Below, piece by piece: positions 1-11,372 of a DNA stretch of 64,000 nt. A program made the position numbers and the translations under genes. Source of the stretch: Amborella trichopoda (taxonomy: Eukaryota; Streptophyta; Magnoliopsida; Amborellales; Amborellaceae); assembly GCF_000471905.2 (NCBI RefSeq), contig NW_006499997.1, positions 1,849,815-1,913,814 on the forward strand, given 5' to 3'. A model generated the notes under the pieces. That model worked only from the letters and a program-made list of their open reading frames with translations, made no database searches and was not told the origin of the DNA. Numbering within the stretch: the first letter of the stretch is position 1; each line of letters begins with the position of its first letter.

Positions 1-416
1 TTTCCCTTCGTCTTTTTTACCCATCCATCCAGCTTGCTACTAGGACGGTACCTCCAGCTTCGGCCCCTCCAAGTTTGGGAGCAAACTCTCCATCTTTTCA
101 ATTTCAATGCAAATTTCAAAAAATGTAAATGCACATTCGAAAAAACAGAACCCCAAACCTCACTCTTGTTCCATCGGAAACCGACCCTTTTACATTGTTT
201 ACCAGTCTCTACTTTTAACTCATTTTCCAACCCGTGTCAAGTCTCTCTCCAGCAGGCACAATATATTGTTGGATTTAGGGCGAGCGGCCTGCCTATGCTG
301 CTCCACCCACGTGACAATGCACGGACTTTTTACTGCCCTGCCCCACCCACCACTTTTTGTTGCTCCCATTCTTATTATTGCTGTGCGTTGCTGCGCTCTT
401 CCGTTAAGAAACGGAT
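1..416 (+). promoter_or_regulatory. Upstream/5' leader region of the receptor-kinase gene
   Basis: This non-coding stretch lies immediately upstream of the first ATG of the receptor-like kinase. It carries a palindromic CACGTG G-box core at 308-313, a common binding site for plant bZIP and bHLH factors. A weak AT-rich word near 257-266 is the only TATA-like candidate. Short open frames here overlap in several frames and have no recognisable domain, so I treat them as chance. The transcription start cannot be placed from sequence alone. Confidence 0.35.
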
Positions 417-3274
417 ATGAAAAGGGGGAAGCAGACGCGGAGCTACGGGGCCGCCACCCTCGTGGCTCACCTTGTCTTCCTCCTCCTCCTCCTGCTGCTG
501 CAGCTCCTCGCTGCTGCTGGCGCTGGAACGAGTAATTCCAGTGCAGAGGGCGATGCTTTGGCGCTGTTGGCCTTCAAAGCCTCTGCCGACCGCCTTGATG
601 TCCTGAGGTTTGTGGTGAAGAAGCGGTGGGACTACTGCGGATGGCCGGGGGTGAAGTGCGCTCAGGGCCGCGTGGTTAGGCTGGTGCTCGAAGGGCTCGG
701 CCTTAATGGCACTTTTGCGGATGGCACCCTGAGCAAGCTGGACCAGCTCAGGGTGCTCAGCCTCAAGGGGAATGCCCTCTCTGGCCCTATCCCTGACTTC
801 TCCTCTCTTTCTGATCTCAAGGGCCTTTTCTTGGACTACAATCGCTTCACAGGCCCGTTCCCAACAGGTCTGATTTCTCTCCATCGCCTTCGCACCATTG
901 ACCTCTCTCACAACAACCTTTCTGGCCCTTTGCCGCCAACCCTCGTCGACCTCACCAGACTCTACAACCTCCAGCTCAACGACAACCGCTTCAATGGCAC
1001 CATTCCCCCTCTTAACCAGACCTCCCTCGCCATCTTCAATGTCTCCAACAACCTCCTGACCGGCCCTGTGCCCATCACAAGAGCACTCTCCCTCTTCAAC
1101 TCGACATCTTTCTTCGGGAACCCTGAGCTTTGTGGAAATGGGATCGGCAGGCCGTGCTCCCAACTGGGCCTCTCACCCAGACCGTTCTTCATCACCACAG
1201 CGCCAGAAGCAGCCCAAGAACCACAGCAGCCAGAGATCGACGGGATCGCGGCACCTCCAAAGAAGCAGAGGAGTAGGAAATGGGTTGCAGGGGCGTTGAG
1301 CATAGCAGGGGTTACGGTCTGCTGCTTGTTTCTGTTGGGTTTGGGGATCATTCATAGGAGGAGAAAGAGGAGGATGAATGTGGGAGATGGAGAGGTTGAG
1401 GAGAAACTGGGGGCGGCGGAGAAGGCAGCATCAGAGGCAGGGACAGAGGAGAGGAAGGGGTGGAGGGGGATGCAACAGGGTGGGGGGAAGAGCGGGAGCC
1501 TGACGTTCTGTGCGGGGGAGATGCAGACATACACACTGGAGGAGCTTCTGAGGGCGTCGGCGGAGATGTTGGGGAGGGGGACGGTGGGAACAACATACAA
1601 GGCGGTGCTGGAGAGCCAGCTTATTGTGAGTGTCAAGCGGCTCAATGGAGGGCGCTCGGTGATGGGGAGGGAGGATTTTGAGAGGCGCATGCACACTCTC
1701 GGAAACCTGCGTCACCCAAACCTCGTGCCGCTTCGGGCTTATGTCCATGCCAAGGACGAGCGGCTGCTCATCTATGATTACCAGCCCAATGGGAGCCTCT
1801 TCTCACTCATCCATGGTTATGATCTGCTCCTTATTCCCTCCTCTCTCACTCTCTCAAACACACAGCAATAATCTGCAAAATTATTGAGCTAGAATTGGAT
1901 TTGGGGCGTTTCCTCTCTCTCTGTTCCTGTTGAGTCGAAAAGGGATTGGGATGAGAAATGGATTTTTATCACCATATCCTCTTATATTCTTATTTGTTGT
2001 GTGAAAAATGGATTTGGGGTGGGTTTTGTCTCACTATATGCTGTTATATTGAGTAAAAAATGGATATTGTTACACAAAAACAAAATTTCGGGCTCGCATT
2101 TCTCTCTTTTTTTCTGGGTCTATTTATTTTTTATTTAAATTCAGTTGGCGCTGTGTTTCTCCCTCTGCGTTTCTATTGTGTCCAAATGGATATCAGATTG
2201 GGATATGTTTATCTGTCTAGTTTTTATCGAGTAAAAACTGGATTCGGGGCTGGGTTTTATTTCTTAATGTCTAGTTTTTTTCTTGTATGAAATTTGGATT
2301 TGGGGCTCTCTTTCTGAATTAGAAGACTGGGGCTCCCTCTTTTTGTTTCTGGTGCATGGGAAATGGGATTTCCTTGTCTGAGAAATGGGGTTTCTCTGTC
2401 CGTGTGCATATTTTTTGAGTCAGAATTGGATTTTAGGGCTCCATTATCTGTATATATATTTATAATTGGAATTATATTTTCGGGTTGGTGAGGATTGAAT
2501 AGGCGTTACTGAGTTAGAATGGTCTGTCTCTCTCAATTGTGTTACGATTTTGTGATCCATGGCGTGGGTGTTTATCTCCCTTTCTCCCTAATTGTGTTAA
2601 GTCCAGCAGGCTCTAGATCAGCTCGTGCGAAGCCTCTTCACTGGACCTCCTGCCTGAAGATAGCAGAAGACGTAGCACAGGGCGTGGCCTACATTCACCA
2701 GGCATCCCCACTAGTCCATGTCCACGGCAACCTCAAGTCCTTAAATGTCCTCCTAGGCTCGGACTTTGAGGCCTGCGTCACCGACTACGGCCTCACTCCC
2801 CTTCTTGCCGACGGTGAGGGCACATCCGATCAATCAGAGGAGACAGCAGCAGGGTACTACAGAGCACCAGAGCTGACAAAATCCAACAAGAGAATGAGCA
2901 GCAAGTCTGATGTGTATAGTTTTGGGGTGTTGCTGCTTGAGCTCTTGACTGGTAAGACACCAATGCAGTCGTTTCTGGTGAGCATGGACTTGGCGCGGTG
3001 GGTGAGATCAGTGAGAGCTGAGGACGATGGCTCGCCCAACGATGACAAGTTGTTGATGCTGCTGAATATTGCAGTCGCATGCCTTTGCCCCTCGCCTGAT
3101 CAGAGGCCAACCATGAGACAGGTGCTGAGGATGATTCAGGAAGTTAAAGAGAGAGAAACGGGTAAGTTCATCGCCTCCCCCTATTCTCTCTTTCTACTCA
3201 AATTCCTGATACAAACAGAATCCATGTCATTGAACTCCACCCTTCCCCTTGTTTTCAATTGCTCTCTGGATTAA
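417..3274 (+). CDS. LRR receptor-like kinase, probable inactive (pseudokinase) type; two exons seen
   Basis: This is a plasma-membrane receptor-like kinase resembling the 'probable inactive receptor kinase' group of LRR-RLK subfamily III (At5g67200/At3g50230 type). Exon 1 is 417-1815 and exon 2 starts at 2610; the 1/2 phase split rebuilds a Gly codon. Visible parts are a hydrophobic signal peptide (residues ~1-36), an LRR N-cap with Cys74 and Cys81, about five LRRs (~108-220), a second Cys pair, a transmembrane helix (~289-312) followed by basic residues, and a kinase domain from ~372. The kinase has a glycine-loop-like GRGTVGTTY, a VAIK-type Lys407, HGN at 505-507 in place of HRD, DYG at 525-527 in place of DFG, and APE at 552-554. 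Loss of the catalytic Asp argues for a signalling scaffold rather than an active enzyme. The C-terminus is uncertain: a strong GTAAGT donor lies at 3162, so a short third exon may exist; without splicing the frame stops at 3272-3274. Confidence 0.9.
1816..2609 (+). other. Intron 1 of the receptor-kinase gene
   Basis: The intron starts with GT at 1816 directly after the codons for SLFSLIHG and ends with CAG at 2607-2609. Joining the two sides keeps the kinase frame and restores the expected kinase subdomain order. It is T-rich, as plant introns usually are, and contains several near-repeats of a word like aaatggatttggggc. Without splicing, exon 1 would run into a stop at 1869-1871. Confidence 0.88.
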
Positions 3275-3362
3275 GGGTGGGAGCCAGCTGTGCTAGTTCC
3301 CGGCCCATGCCCTTCTTAGGGCCGGACAGCCAAAAATAAACAAATAAATCAATAAAAAAAAA

Positions 3363-3742
3363 GTTTGTATAGATCGTAGGCTCTAAACAATCAAATTAGA
3401 GCATACCTCAAAAATTTCACTAAAAGATGTTATTTTGAAGCTCAAATATTCTCAAATTAATCATCTCGACATCAAGATGCATGGACCGGAGAAAAATATG
3501 GATTTCAAGTTTTGGAAATAGTGCATTTTGTAAGGCACTTTGGATTGTCAATTTTTAATATATTCAAATTTTTATAGATCTGTTTGATCTACACTATTTT
3601 TAAAGTTTTAAATTTTATAATTGAAGATAAACATATATTTTAAGGCGAATCAAAGATTTACAATATTGAAAAACCACATTTCTCTGCACTATTTGAAGGT
3701 TGGCTCTAATTCGATTGTTTAGAGCCTCGGCTCTATACAAAC
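3363..3742. mobile_element. MITE-like element with 40-bp terminal inverted repeats
   Basis: The two ends, 3363-3402 and 3703-3742, are inverted copies of each other with 4 mismatches in 40 bases by eye; the core word is ggctctaaacaatc. The 300-bp interior is AT-rich and has no coding potential, so it looks like a non-autonomous DNA transposon. The left flank is a poly-A run and I could not identify a target-site duplication, so the superfamily is not assigned. It lies about 100 bp downstream of the receptor-kinase stop and could supply 3' transcript sequence. Confidence 0.6.
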
Positions 3743-6369
3743 CACACCCTTGTATAATAAAAAAAAAAAAAAAGAAAAGATAAAAAAGAAAAAGAAAAAA
3801 AAGGTGAGGTTTGTATTAAATCAGTCCAAAAAAAAATTAAAAAAAGGGTGAGGTTTGTATTAAATCAATCAAAGAAAAGCGTGAGGTTTGTATACGGTGT
3901 CTAAGGTCCATCTCAAAACTATGTAGAAATTGTAATTTTTGGGTTATAAAAGTCCTGTTGTGATATGAAAATTTATTGCTGCCCTCAATTATGAAATTTA
4001 AAGTTCCAGAAATGGTGACGATCAGATCTATGAATACTTAAAAATCTTTAAAATGGACAGTTCAGATAATGTGTTAGAGGATGAACTTTTTGGACTAAAA
4101 ATCCCCTTTTTTTCGTAACTATGAATACTGATGTCGAGATGTTCAATTTGATGGTTTTACAACATACGAAACACCTTTCTCCACTAGACTTTTCGGGTGC
4201 ACCTTACTTGTACGGCATAAAGTTACACTTTATATAAACCTTTTCCTAAGAAAAAATAAAAGAAAAAGAGGGTTGGGCTGGGCCAGTATTGGCCCTAGCC
4301 GGGACACAGTTTGTCTCAGCCGGTACTAGCCCTAGCTCAGGGCCAAACTGCCCGAGCCATTGCCAGCTCTAGTTGGGGTCATGTTTATGTGGGACACGCA
4401 TGTTGATGTGCGGTCCTGCTCCTCCAGGAGCTTCTATCATCTTGATGGACCTAAGAATTAAATATTGTTTGGTTAGTTTATGATGAATTGATCCCTTTGT
4501 GCTACCCAACAAATTAGCAGAGTTTGTTGGAATCGATTTGGAGAGCATGGCAAACTAACAGAATTTGGAGTACCACATCAACATGGGCTCTCATCTGATC
4601 ACTATTGCCTTCATTCAAACCATGATGGTGCCAAGAATGAGTTCATGTAATTGTAAAGGGCCGTTTTTTGTGTCGTTCCCACCGAAAAATGGGTGGCCAA
4701 ACTAGTTATGATTTTTGACTTTGCTCATCAAGTTATGGAAATGTGGATCGCAAATTCGACCTTTTGCATGGCATTATGGAAGATGTGGATACCAAAATTA
4801 TGTAAATGGAATTCAATCTACATTTTTTCTTAAATGTAGATGTTCAACTCATATGAAAACGAATCCGTGGTTGATGAAATCCATTTGTAGTTGATGATTG
4901 TATTTTAACCCTCAGACCTAGTGAAATGTTGATGATAACCGAATTTCAATGGAACAGTCACTCTCCTCCTAAACCCTTGCCTCCTCTTGACATTTTGCGA
5001 TTCTCCGGTGCCGAATATTCCGCAGATTAATTAATGGTTCAAATAGGTAAAAAAATTGTTATGAACGAAGCAGTGTTCCGTGACTCATCCAAGTCCACTT
5101 GAACTAAGTAACTTGGCCTTGCCCTAGTGGCTAAAAAATTTTAGAGAGAAAAACTCTTTGAGAAAATATTCTTTGCTATATTTTTTGAATTTTGTTTTTA
5201 AAAAAGATTAAAAAATTGGTTAAAAATCTAAAAAAAATAAAAATGATTAATATATTGCTTACAAATGAATTTTTAGATGATCGTGGTAGTTTTTAGAATG
5301 ATATAATCTATCACATTTTTCTTGTTTTTTTCTTCTTTTTTTTTTTATCTTTTCTAAAATTTTCATGGTATAAATCAAAATTTTTAATAGTCCCTATTTA
5401 ATAGTTTTTTGGTCCATCTTCCATAGCCTTCTAATGTTTTTAACTCTAACTGCCTTTCGTAATATTTATTATTTTTAGAAAATTTTTATTTTTTATTTTT
5501 ACAGTGTAAAAAGGGTGTGTTGCCAACTCACTCAGCGGAGTTTTGCAGAGACGGTCACGAAACAATAAAATGAATAGTGGTAACAGCACAATGAAAGGGG
5601 AATGGATCAAAGAGTACAATTCAATAGGTGAAATTCTAGCATAAAAAGGGGGAAAGGAGAACTCTAAACAAAAGGGGAAAGAATATTAAAACCGTCAGAC
5701 AAAAACAATTGCAGAAAATTTTACTCAATAAATACAAAAAATGAGAGAAAGAAAAGGGCACAAAATGATCAATGTAAGGATCAAACCCTAGTGATTGCAA
5801 AAAGGGGCAAATATCAGTGATCAAACTCTAATGATTGCAAAAAGGGGCAAAAATAAGTGAACTATGAAACTGGAACCTTAACCTAATTTCAATATTGAAT
5901 AATCAAATACCTAGTAGATTTAAAAGCACAATACAACAAGCCTAACCCTAAATTGAAACGAAATCAACAATGCAAGCTAAACAACCCATAGGATAGCAAC
6001 CTTAACCCTAAATAGAAAGAGGACAATACAAGCTAAAATATGTCATCAAAACCGAAAGGACGGAAATAAGAAAGAATAAGTACTGTTACATTTTGAATCA
6101 AACTTAAAATGGCTAACCATGATCAGAGAATGGCTAACCATGATTAGAGAAATGGATAATTCGAAAGAAATTAGAAAAAATAAAAATGAGATAAACAACA
6201 GAATTTAGCATGAAATCAACAAAGAAACATTAGGTAAAAACTATAAGAAATATCAAACTAGAGAAATCCTGAGAAAAAAAAAAAAGGAAATAATAACCGT
6301 AAAGAAGACAAGAAAGCTATCAAGATTGAGAAGTGGCTTGTTGAAAGTTCTGCAAGACTCTACTAATGG
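3743..6369. other. AT-rich intergenic region without a supported gene
   Basis: I see no supported coding region. Small features are three direct copies of gtgaggtttgtat at 3804, 3848 and 3881 (the same word that ends the MITE-like element), a GC-rich self-similar tract at about 4268-4380 with alternating ggccct and agggcc words, and a 40-bp tandem duplication at about 5779-5859. The remainder is homopolymer-rich spacer. Confidence 0.6.
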
Positions 6370-7565
6370 CCCTGTCATCTTTCATCTGCAATATGTAGAT
6401 GATATACTTCTAAAGGCTGATCTAGATCAAATATAGTGTTATGATTGCTCTTCAAGTATTACCACCATATCTCAGAGCCCAAAATCAATTTTGTCAAGAC
6501 TAAATTGACCGGTTTATATCGCTACATTGAAGAAGTGCATGAGTGGCTGATTGGATGGCTTGTGGAGTCAAGTCTCTTCCAATGAGGTACATTGGTGTAC
6601 CCCTTGTTAAGGATAGACTTTTTAGAGCTGCTTGGGAGCCTGTGATTAAAATATTTCAGCAAAAGCTTGATGGGTGGAAATTTTTGGTGGTAGGATCACT
6701 CTGATGAAAGCCACTTAGCTAACTTTCCCATTTATTTCATTTGTTGTTCAAAGCACCCGGAAAAGTTAAAAGACTTTGATGAGAAAGTTTATGCGGAGTA
6801 GTGGAGTGGATGAATTGGTCTGATGTTTGCACTCTTGTAAGGAATGGCGTGTTAGGAATAAGGAGGCTTAAACTGGTCAACTGAGCCCTGTTAGTTAAAT
6901 TGTGGTGGAGGCTGAGTACAGAAGCTCAACATCTTTGGAAGATGACAAAATATGAAACTGATGAGAATGTATTATTGACGAAACAACTCAAAAGTAGGAG
7001 ATCTGCCTCTGCTATTTGGAAAGGAATTGAATTTGTGAGACGTTTTGACCTCATATATTCAAGAATGTTGGATGGATATGGTAAGAAGACCAAGTTTTGG
7101 TTTTCTAAATAGATTGTACAACACCCCCTTCATGTCCAATTCAAAGAGCTTCATAAAGTCTCAGTGCAGAAGAATTGTTTGGTGAAAGATGTAGTCTTAG
7201 AAGCATGTTGGAATTTGGTGTGGGATATTGATTTTTGTCATATAAGGGTCGATGCTTAGATAGCTGATAAGTTTGCCTAGTTGCTAAGCATATTGCATAG
7301 CCACTTTTATAAGCCAGAGAACAAGGATACGCCACTTTGGGCTTGAAACTGATGGACGATTCTCATTCAAATCGCTATATGCCCTTATTAATAGAGATCG
7401 GTTTTTTAATGAGGTAAACGATATTGCAAGAGTGTGGGCGCTTAAAATCCCATATAGAGTGAGAGACTTTCTTTAGATTCTGCGTAGACAAAGAACACGC
7501 TCAATATGAACAATTATGAAAGAGAGGTATGATTATCATTAATAGATGTTTGTTATGTAAGACAC
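6370..7565 (+). pseudogene. L1-type LINE reverse transcriptase remnant (C-terminal part)
   Basis: Pieces of a non-LTR retrotransposon ORF2 can be read in several frames. They include a YVDD-type catalytic box at 6392-6403, a following KINFVKTKL-like stretch, a LPMRYIGVPL-like segment near 6580-6610, a QKLDGWK motif near 6660, and a degraded zf-RVT region near 7440-7565 with a CLLC-like motif. Order and spacing match the region from the RT palm to the C-terminal zinc finger of plant L1 elements. Frameshifts and stops occur every 100-300 bp. The 5' half (endonuclease) is absent. Confidence 0.75.
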
Positions 7566-8108
7566 AATGCTTAAGACCAGGACCTGTTGAGACCAGCAAA
7601 CAGTTTTGGCTTTGGTGCCACTGTGAATGGCATCAACGTTAGTGACAGTGTCGCGTAAGGAATACTCTTGTCACTTCGGATAGACTGAAGAAAGAAGAGA
7701 ACGAGGAAGAAGGGACCGGCGACAGTGCCAATAGTGTCAACGTTGTTGGCAATGTCATTGGCCTAAAAGTTCCCTGAACTCGAAATAGAAACCATAAAGA
7801 TTGTGAAGGGCCAACAACGTTTTCCAACGTGTCAGAGGCTCAGAGCCACTAGCAATGGTTTCAACAACACTATCAATGTCGATCTGTACTTTGAGATTCC
7901 AGGGAATGCACAGAAGGTACGAAGACAAGAAGACACTACTGGAGCTAGAATTAACACTATTTCCAGTGACATTTTTGTGTTCTAGACCCCAAAAGAAGCG
8001 AAAAGAGGCTCGAAACGAGCCGAGACGAACTCCAGGGTGAAGGTGGCCTTTTGGGATGAAGTCCAAAGGGTCAACTTCAATGGCTAGGGTGTAAGGGTAG
8101 CTTGACGG
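7566..8108 (-). other. Probable 5' leader of a minus-strand LTR retrotransposon
   Basis: This stretch lies just downstream, on the minus strand, of the PBS at 8109-8128, where the untranslated leader of an LTR retrotransposon would be. It contains GTGTC/GACAC-rich words near 7640-7770 similar in style to those in the Tat LTRs. The open frames here show no recognisable domain. It is cut off by the LINE remnant on its left. Confidence 0.35.
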
Positions 8109-8128
8109 GCCCCACGGTGGGCACCAGA
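8109..8128 (-). other. Primer-binding site of a minus-strand LTR retrotransposon
   Basis: On the minus strand the site begins TGGTGCCCACCGTGGGG, immediately after an LTR-type terminus ending in AAACA with a two-base spacer. Its complement ends in CCA, as required for a tRNA 3' end. It resembles the PBS of the Tat element at 26240-26256. The exact tRNA was not determined. Confidence 0.6.
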
Positions 8129-8129
8129 T

Positions 8130-9013
8130 TGTTTATACTTAAAAATTCGAGCTAGGAACTTGGTCCCCACCTTGGTTACAGGTGTAAACTTGTCAAAAGA
8201 GTTGATAGAAAGGGGGTCCCATCAACTTGCATTTCGAATGAGAATTGGGCCAAAAGACCTAATCCGCTTGGACCGCTAGTAGTGCCGGCTTCCCACACAC
8301 CTTAGCCTTGGAGTTCGAGAGGAGTTTAAAAATATTTAATGAAAATAAGGGGAATTTTGTGCAGAGCTTTAAAACTAAAGGATAGCTAATAAATGCAAAA
8401 AAAAAATCAAAGGAAGCTCTTAAATTCCATTAATAAAATCAAAAGAAAAAAGAGGAAAATGATATCTTAGGTCGGGCCCCTTGGCCCCAACACCCAGAGT
8501 CGGCGCCGATTTAGAGTCAATAATTGCACGGCTAGTCCTGGTCCTTCGAGTTTTTATTGGTCAAAGTTATAGGAGGTTTGAAAAGTCGAATTATCCGGAC
8601 CGCCTTCAGTCTGTATTGAATTGGGTGAGATTCTTAAGTTTTTAGATATGAGGTTCGAGTTTGGTTTTTTAGGAGCTAGATAGGCTTGATTTTGGTCCGG
8701 CAGAGCTTGCGCACACTTTTATATAAAAAAAAAATTCGACCTTTGGCTTGAAGAAGAGCCATCTATTTATATGCAAAATAGTTCCACGATCATCGTTGAT
8801 AATTTTTTATGCAATCTGGGCCGTTCAAATCCTAGCGCTACTTGCAATGACTTCGGTGCCATTGGCAATGGCCCCGAATCAACATTAATTATGGTCAGCA
8901 CCATTAAATGCTCCAAGATCACGTGATCTTGGCCCGGGTATAACTTTGTGGGCGGGTTGTCAATGGCCCAATGACATTGGGAGTGCCATTGGAGACATTA
9001 CGAACAACTTTGT
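8130..9013 (-). mobile_element. LTR (5' LTR type) of a broken Tat-like element
   Basis: The + strand starts TGTTTATACTT at 8130, which is the CA end of the LTR on the minus strand, and the PBS follows. The body is non-coding and carries dyads such as GCCATTGGCAATGGC at 8858-8872. The other end is not clean: from 9014 the sequence matches coding DNA of the neighbouring Tat element, so the LTR is probably truncated there by rearrangement. Confidence 0.5.
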
Positions 9014-9034
9014 GACATAAATCACCACGCCTCA
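9014..9034 (+). repeat. 21-bp inverted repeat, left copy
   Basis: This segment matches the complement of 14205-14225 with one mismatch in 21. In the right copy it is the coding end of the decayed Tat element spacer ORF (codons reading DINHH). It marks a rearrangement breakpoint on the left of the truncated chromovirus. Confidence 0.75.
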
Positions 9035-9062
9035 TCTTTTGGGCTGTTATCAGTACTGTTAT

Positions 9063-9101
9063 CAGAAGGAGGGAGGGAGAAAAAAAGCAAGAGAAGAGGT
9101 A
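9063..9101 (+). repeat. 39-bp direct repeat, left copy
   Basis: A purine-rich 39-base block that recurs at 14163-14201 in the same orientation with one mismatch (C versus G at 9088/14188). It abuts the point where the chromovirus coding sequence starts abruptly in RNase H, so it brackets the truncated element and its downstream flank. Confidence 0.8.
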
Positions 9102-10926
9102 AAGTTCTTGCTTACGCCTTCAGACAACTAAAGTCGCATGAACAGAACTATCCCACTCACGACTTGAAGCTCACGACAGTAGTGTTCGCGTTAAAAATCT
9201 GGAGACACTACCTCTACGGGGCCCAGTTTAAAGTGTTCACGGACCACAAAAGCCTCAAGTATCTATTTTCCCAGAAAGAGCTGAACATGAAGCAAAGAAG
9301 ATGGATGGACTTATTGAATGATTATGATTGTACAATTGATTACCAACCGGGCAAGACTAATGTAGTAGCCGATGCCTTAAGTCGAAAAGCTGTGGTCTCT
9401 GTGGTACATTTAATGGTTCGAGAAATAAAGTTGTTAGAGGATGTGGTGGAGTGGCATCCATCTCAGCCCCATAGCGAGGGGGAAGGAATGCTGTCATGTT
9501 TAAGGATGGAACCCCAACTCCTTCAACAAATTCAAGCGATCGAAAAAAGAGATCCCCAACTGATAAAAATCCTCAAAGAACTGAACATGGAAGGAAAAGG
9601 AGATTTCTTTGAGCAGTGATGACTTGTTAAGGTTTAAAGGCCGAGTGTGTATTCCGAATGATGAGAAAAAAAAAAAAGGGTTGTCCTATAGGAAGCACAC
9701 CACTCCCATTACACGGTACACCCAGGGAGTACAAAGATGTACCAGGATTTGAAAAAGACCTTCTGGTGGAACAACATGAAGCAAGATGTGGCACATTTTG
9801 TCGCTAAGTGTTTGACGTGCCAGCAAGTGAAGGCAGAGCATCAAAAACCTGCTGGATTGCTACACCCCTACCCATACCAGAGTGGAAATGGGAACACATC
9901 GTGATGGACTTTATTTATGAATTACCAAGATCAAGTGCATGGCATGATAGTATCTGGGTCATGGTGGACCGATTAACCAAAGCTGCTCACTTCTTATTGG
10001 TTCGCACAACCTATGCCTTAAACAAGCTAGCCTAGTTGTACATAAAGGAAATTGTGAGATTGCACGGAGTGCCCTTCGGCATTAGATTCACCTCCAGATT
10101 TTGAGCAAGTCTGCAGTCAGCTTTGGGAACCACACTTACTTTTAGCATCGCTTTCCACCCCCAAATAGATGGACAGTCAGAGAGAATCATTCAGCCCTTA
10201 GAGGACATGTTGAGGGCATGTGTCACTGACTTTAAAGGGAGCTGGGAAGACCATCTACCTCTGATAAAATTTGCCTACAACAACAGTTTCCAAGCCAGTA
10301 TTCAGATGACATCTTATGAGGCCCTGCATGGAAGAAAGTGTAGGTCACCCATCTGTTAGGATGAGGTGGGCGAAAGAAGATTATTAGGGCCCGAAATATT
10401 TCAGATAACTTCTGAGAAGATTGCCTTAATTAGAGAGCGGCTTAAGACAGCCTAAAGTCGACAAAAGAGCTACGTCGATAATCGCCAAAGAAGCCTCGAG
10501 TTTGAAGTTGGGGATCGAGTCTTCCTGAAAATATTGCCAACCAAGGGTGTTACGAGATTTAGTAAAAATGGGAAATTGAGCCCACAATTCATTGGGCCTT
10601 TTGAAGTCTTAGAAAGAATTGGACGCGTGGTTTATCGACTTGCTCTGCCACCTGAACTGGCAAGCATCCACAATGTCTTCCAGATATCACTGCTAAGGAA
10701 ATATCGACCTGACCCGTCCCATGTCTTGGAGTATGAACCAATCTCATTCAAGGAAGATTTGACCTATGTTGAACAACCAATTGGGATATTAGACAGGAGA
10801 GTACAAGTGTTGTGCAATAGAGAAATTTCTCTGGTCCGAGTACAATGGCTGTATCATTCAAGTGAAGAATCAACATGGGAACGGGAGGATGAGATAAGGG
10901 AGAAATGCCCCCACCTTTTTAGTTAA
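9098..10926 (+). pseudogene. Chromovirus (Ty3/gypsy, Tekay/Del-like) RNase H, integrase and chromodomain, 5'-truncated
   Basis: The reading begins mid-polyprotein in RNase H (GKVLAYA, then [11 protein letters not shown] and the DALSRK end) and runs open to the stop at 9617-9619. After a frameshift at the A-run near 9664-9675 comes the integrase HHCC zinc finger (~9690-9860, with KCLTCQQ), then the core with the first Asp in IVMDF near 9905 and the later HPQIDGQSE segment. The segment that should carry the second catalytic Asp is deleted near 10061-10105. A GPF/GLK-like linker and a C-terminal chromodomain (~10780-10926, with TWEREDEIREK) follow. Gag, protease and RT are missing. In-frame stops lie near 10032, 10101 and 10356. 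It cannot be functional. Confidence 0.9.
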
Positions 10927-10958
10927 TGTTGATATGATTTTGAGGACAAAATACCTTT

Positions 10959-10972
10959 TAAGGGGGCGATGA
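10959..10972 (+). other. Polypurine tract of the chromovirus
   Basis: The run taagggggcgatga lies directly before the TGTAAGG start of the 3' LTR and about 30 bp after the polyprotein stop. This is the normal place and composition for the plus-strand primer. Confidence 0.7.
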
Positions 10973-11029
10973 TGTAAGGGCCACAATTCGATTAAACCGG
11001 ACTACTTGTGGCAGTGGAGAGAGAGAAGA

Positions 11030-11372
11030 AAAATGCAGCGCCGGCTGAGTAAGAAGGAAAACGCAATGTCGGCTGGGCAAGAAGAAAACGTAGCGCCGAC
11101 TGAATAAGAGGAAACACAGTGCTGACTAGGTAAGAAGGAAAATGCAGCACCGGTTGGGTAAAAATAAAACGTAGAGCCGGCTGAGTAAGAGGAAAACGTA
11201 GCACTGACTGGGTAAGAAGGAAAACGTAACGCCAGCTGAATAGGAAGAAAACGTAGTGCCGACTGGGTAAGAAGAAAACGCAGTGCTGGCTGAGCAAGAG
11301 GAAACCGTAGTGCCGACTGGGTAAGAAGAAAACGCAGTGCTAGTTGAGTTAGAAGAAAACGTCGCGCTGACT
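11030..11372. repeat. 27-bp minisatellite (about 12 copies) in the chromovirus LTR
   Basis: Units look like gaaaacgtagtgccgactg followed by ggtaagaa, with point changes between copies. The period of 27 bases is exactly nine codons, so long minus-strand frames appear with a repeating LRFLLTQ-like word. These are side effects of the repeat. The array lies in the presumptive U3. Confidence 0.85.

Noticed and set aside
9098-10926. An endogenous pararetrovirus (caulimovirus-type) copy
   Set aside because: An integrase, a chromodomain, a PPT and an LTR are present, which identifies a Ty3/gypsy chromovirus.
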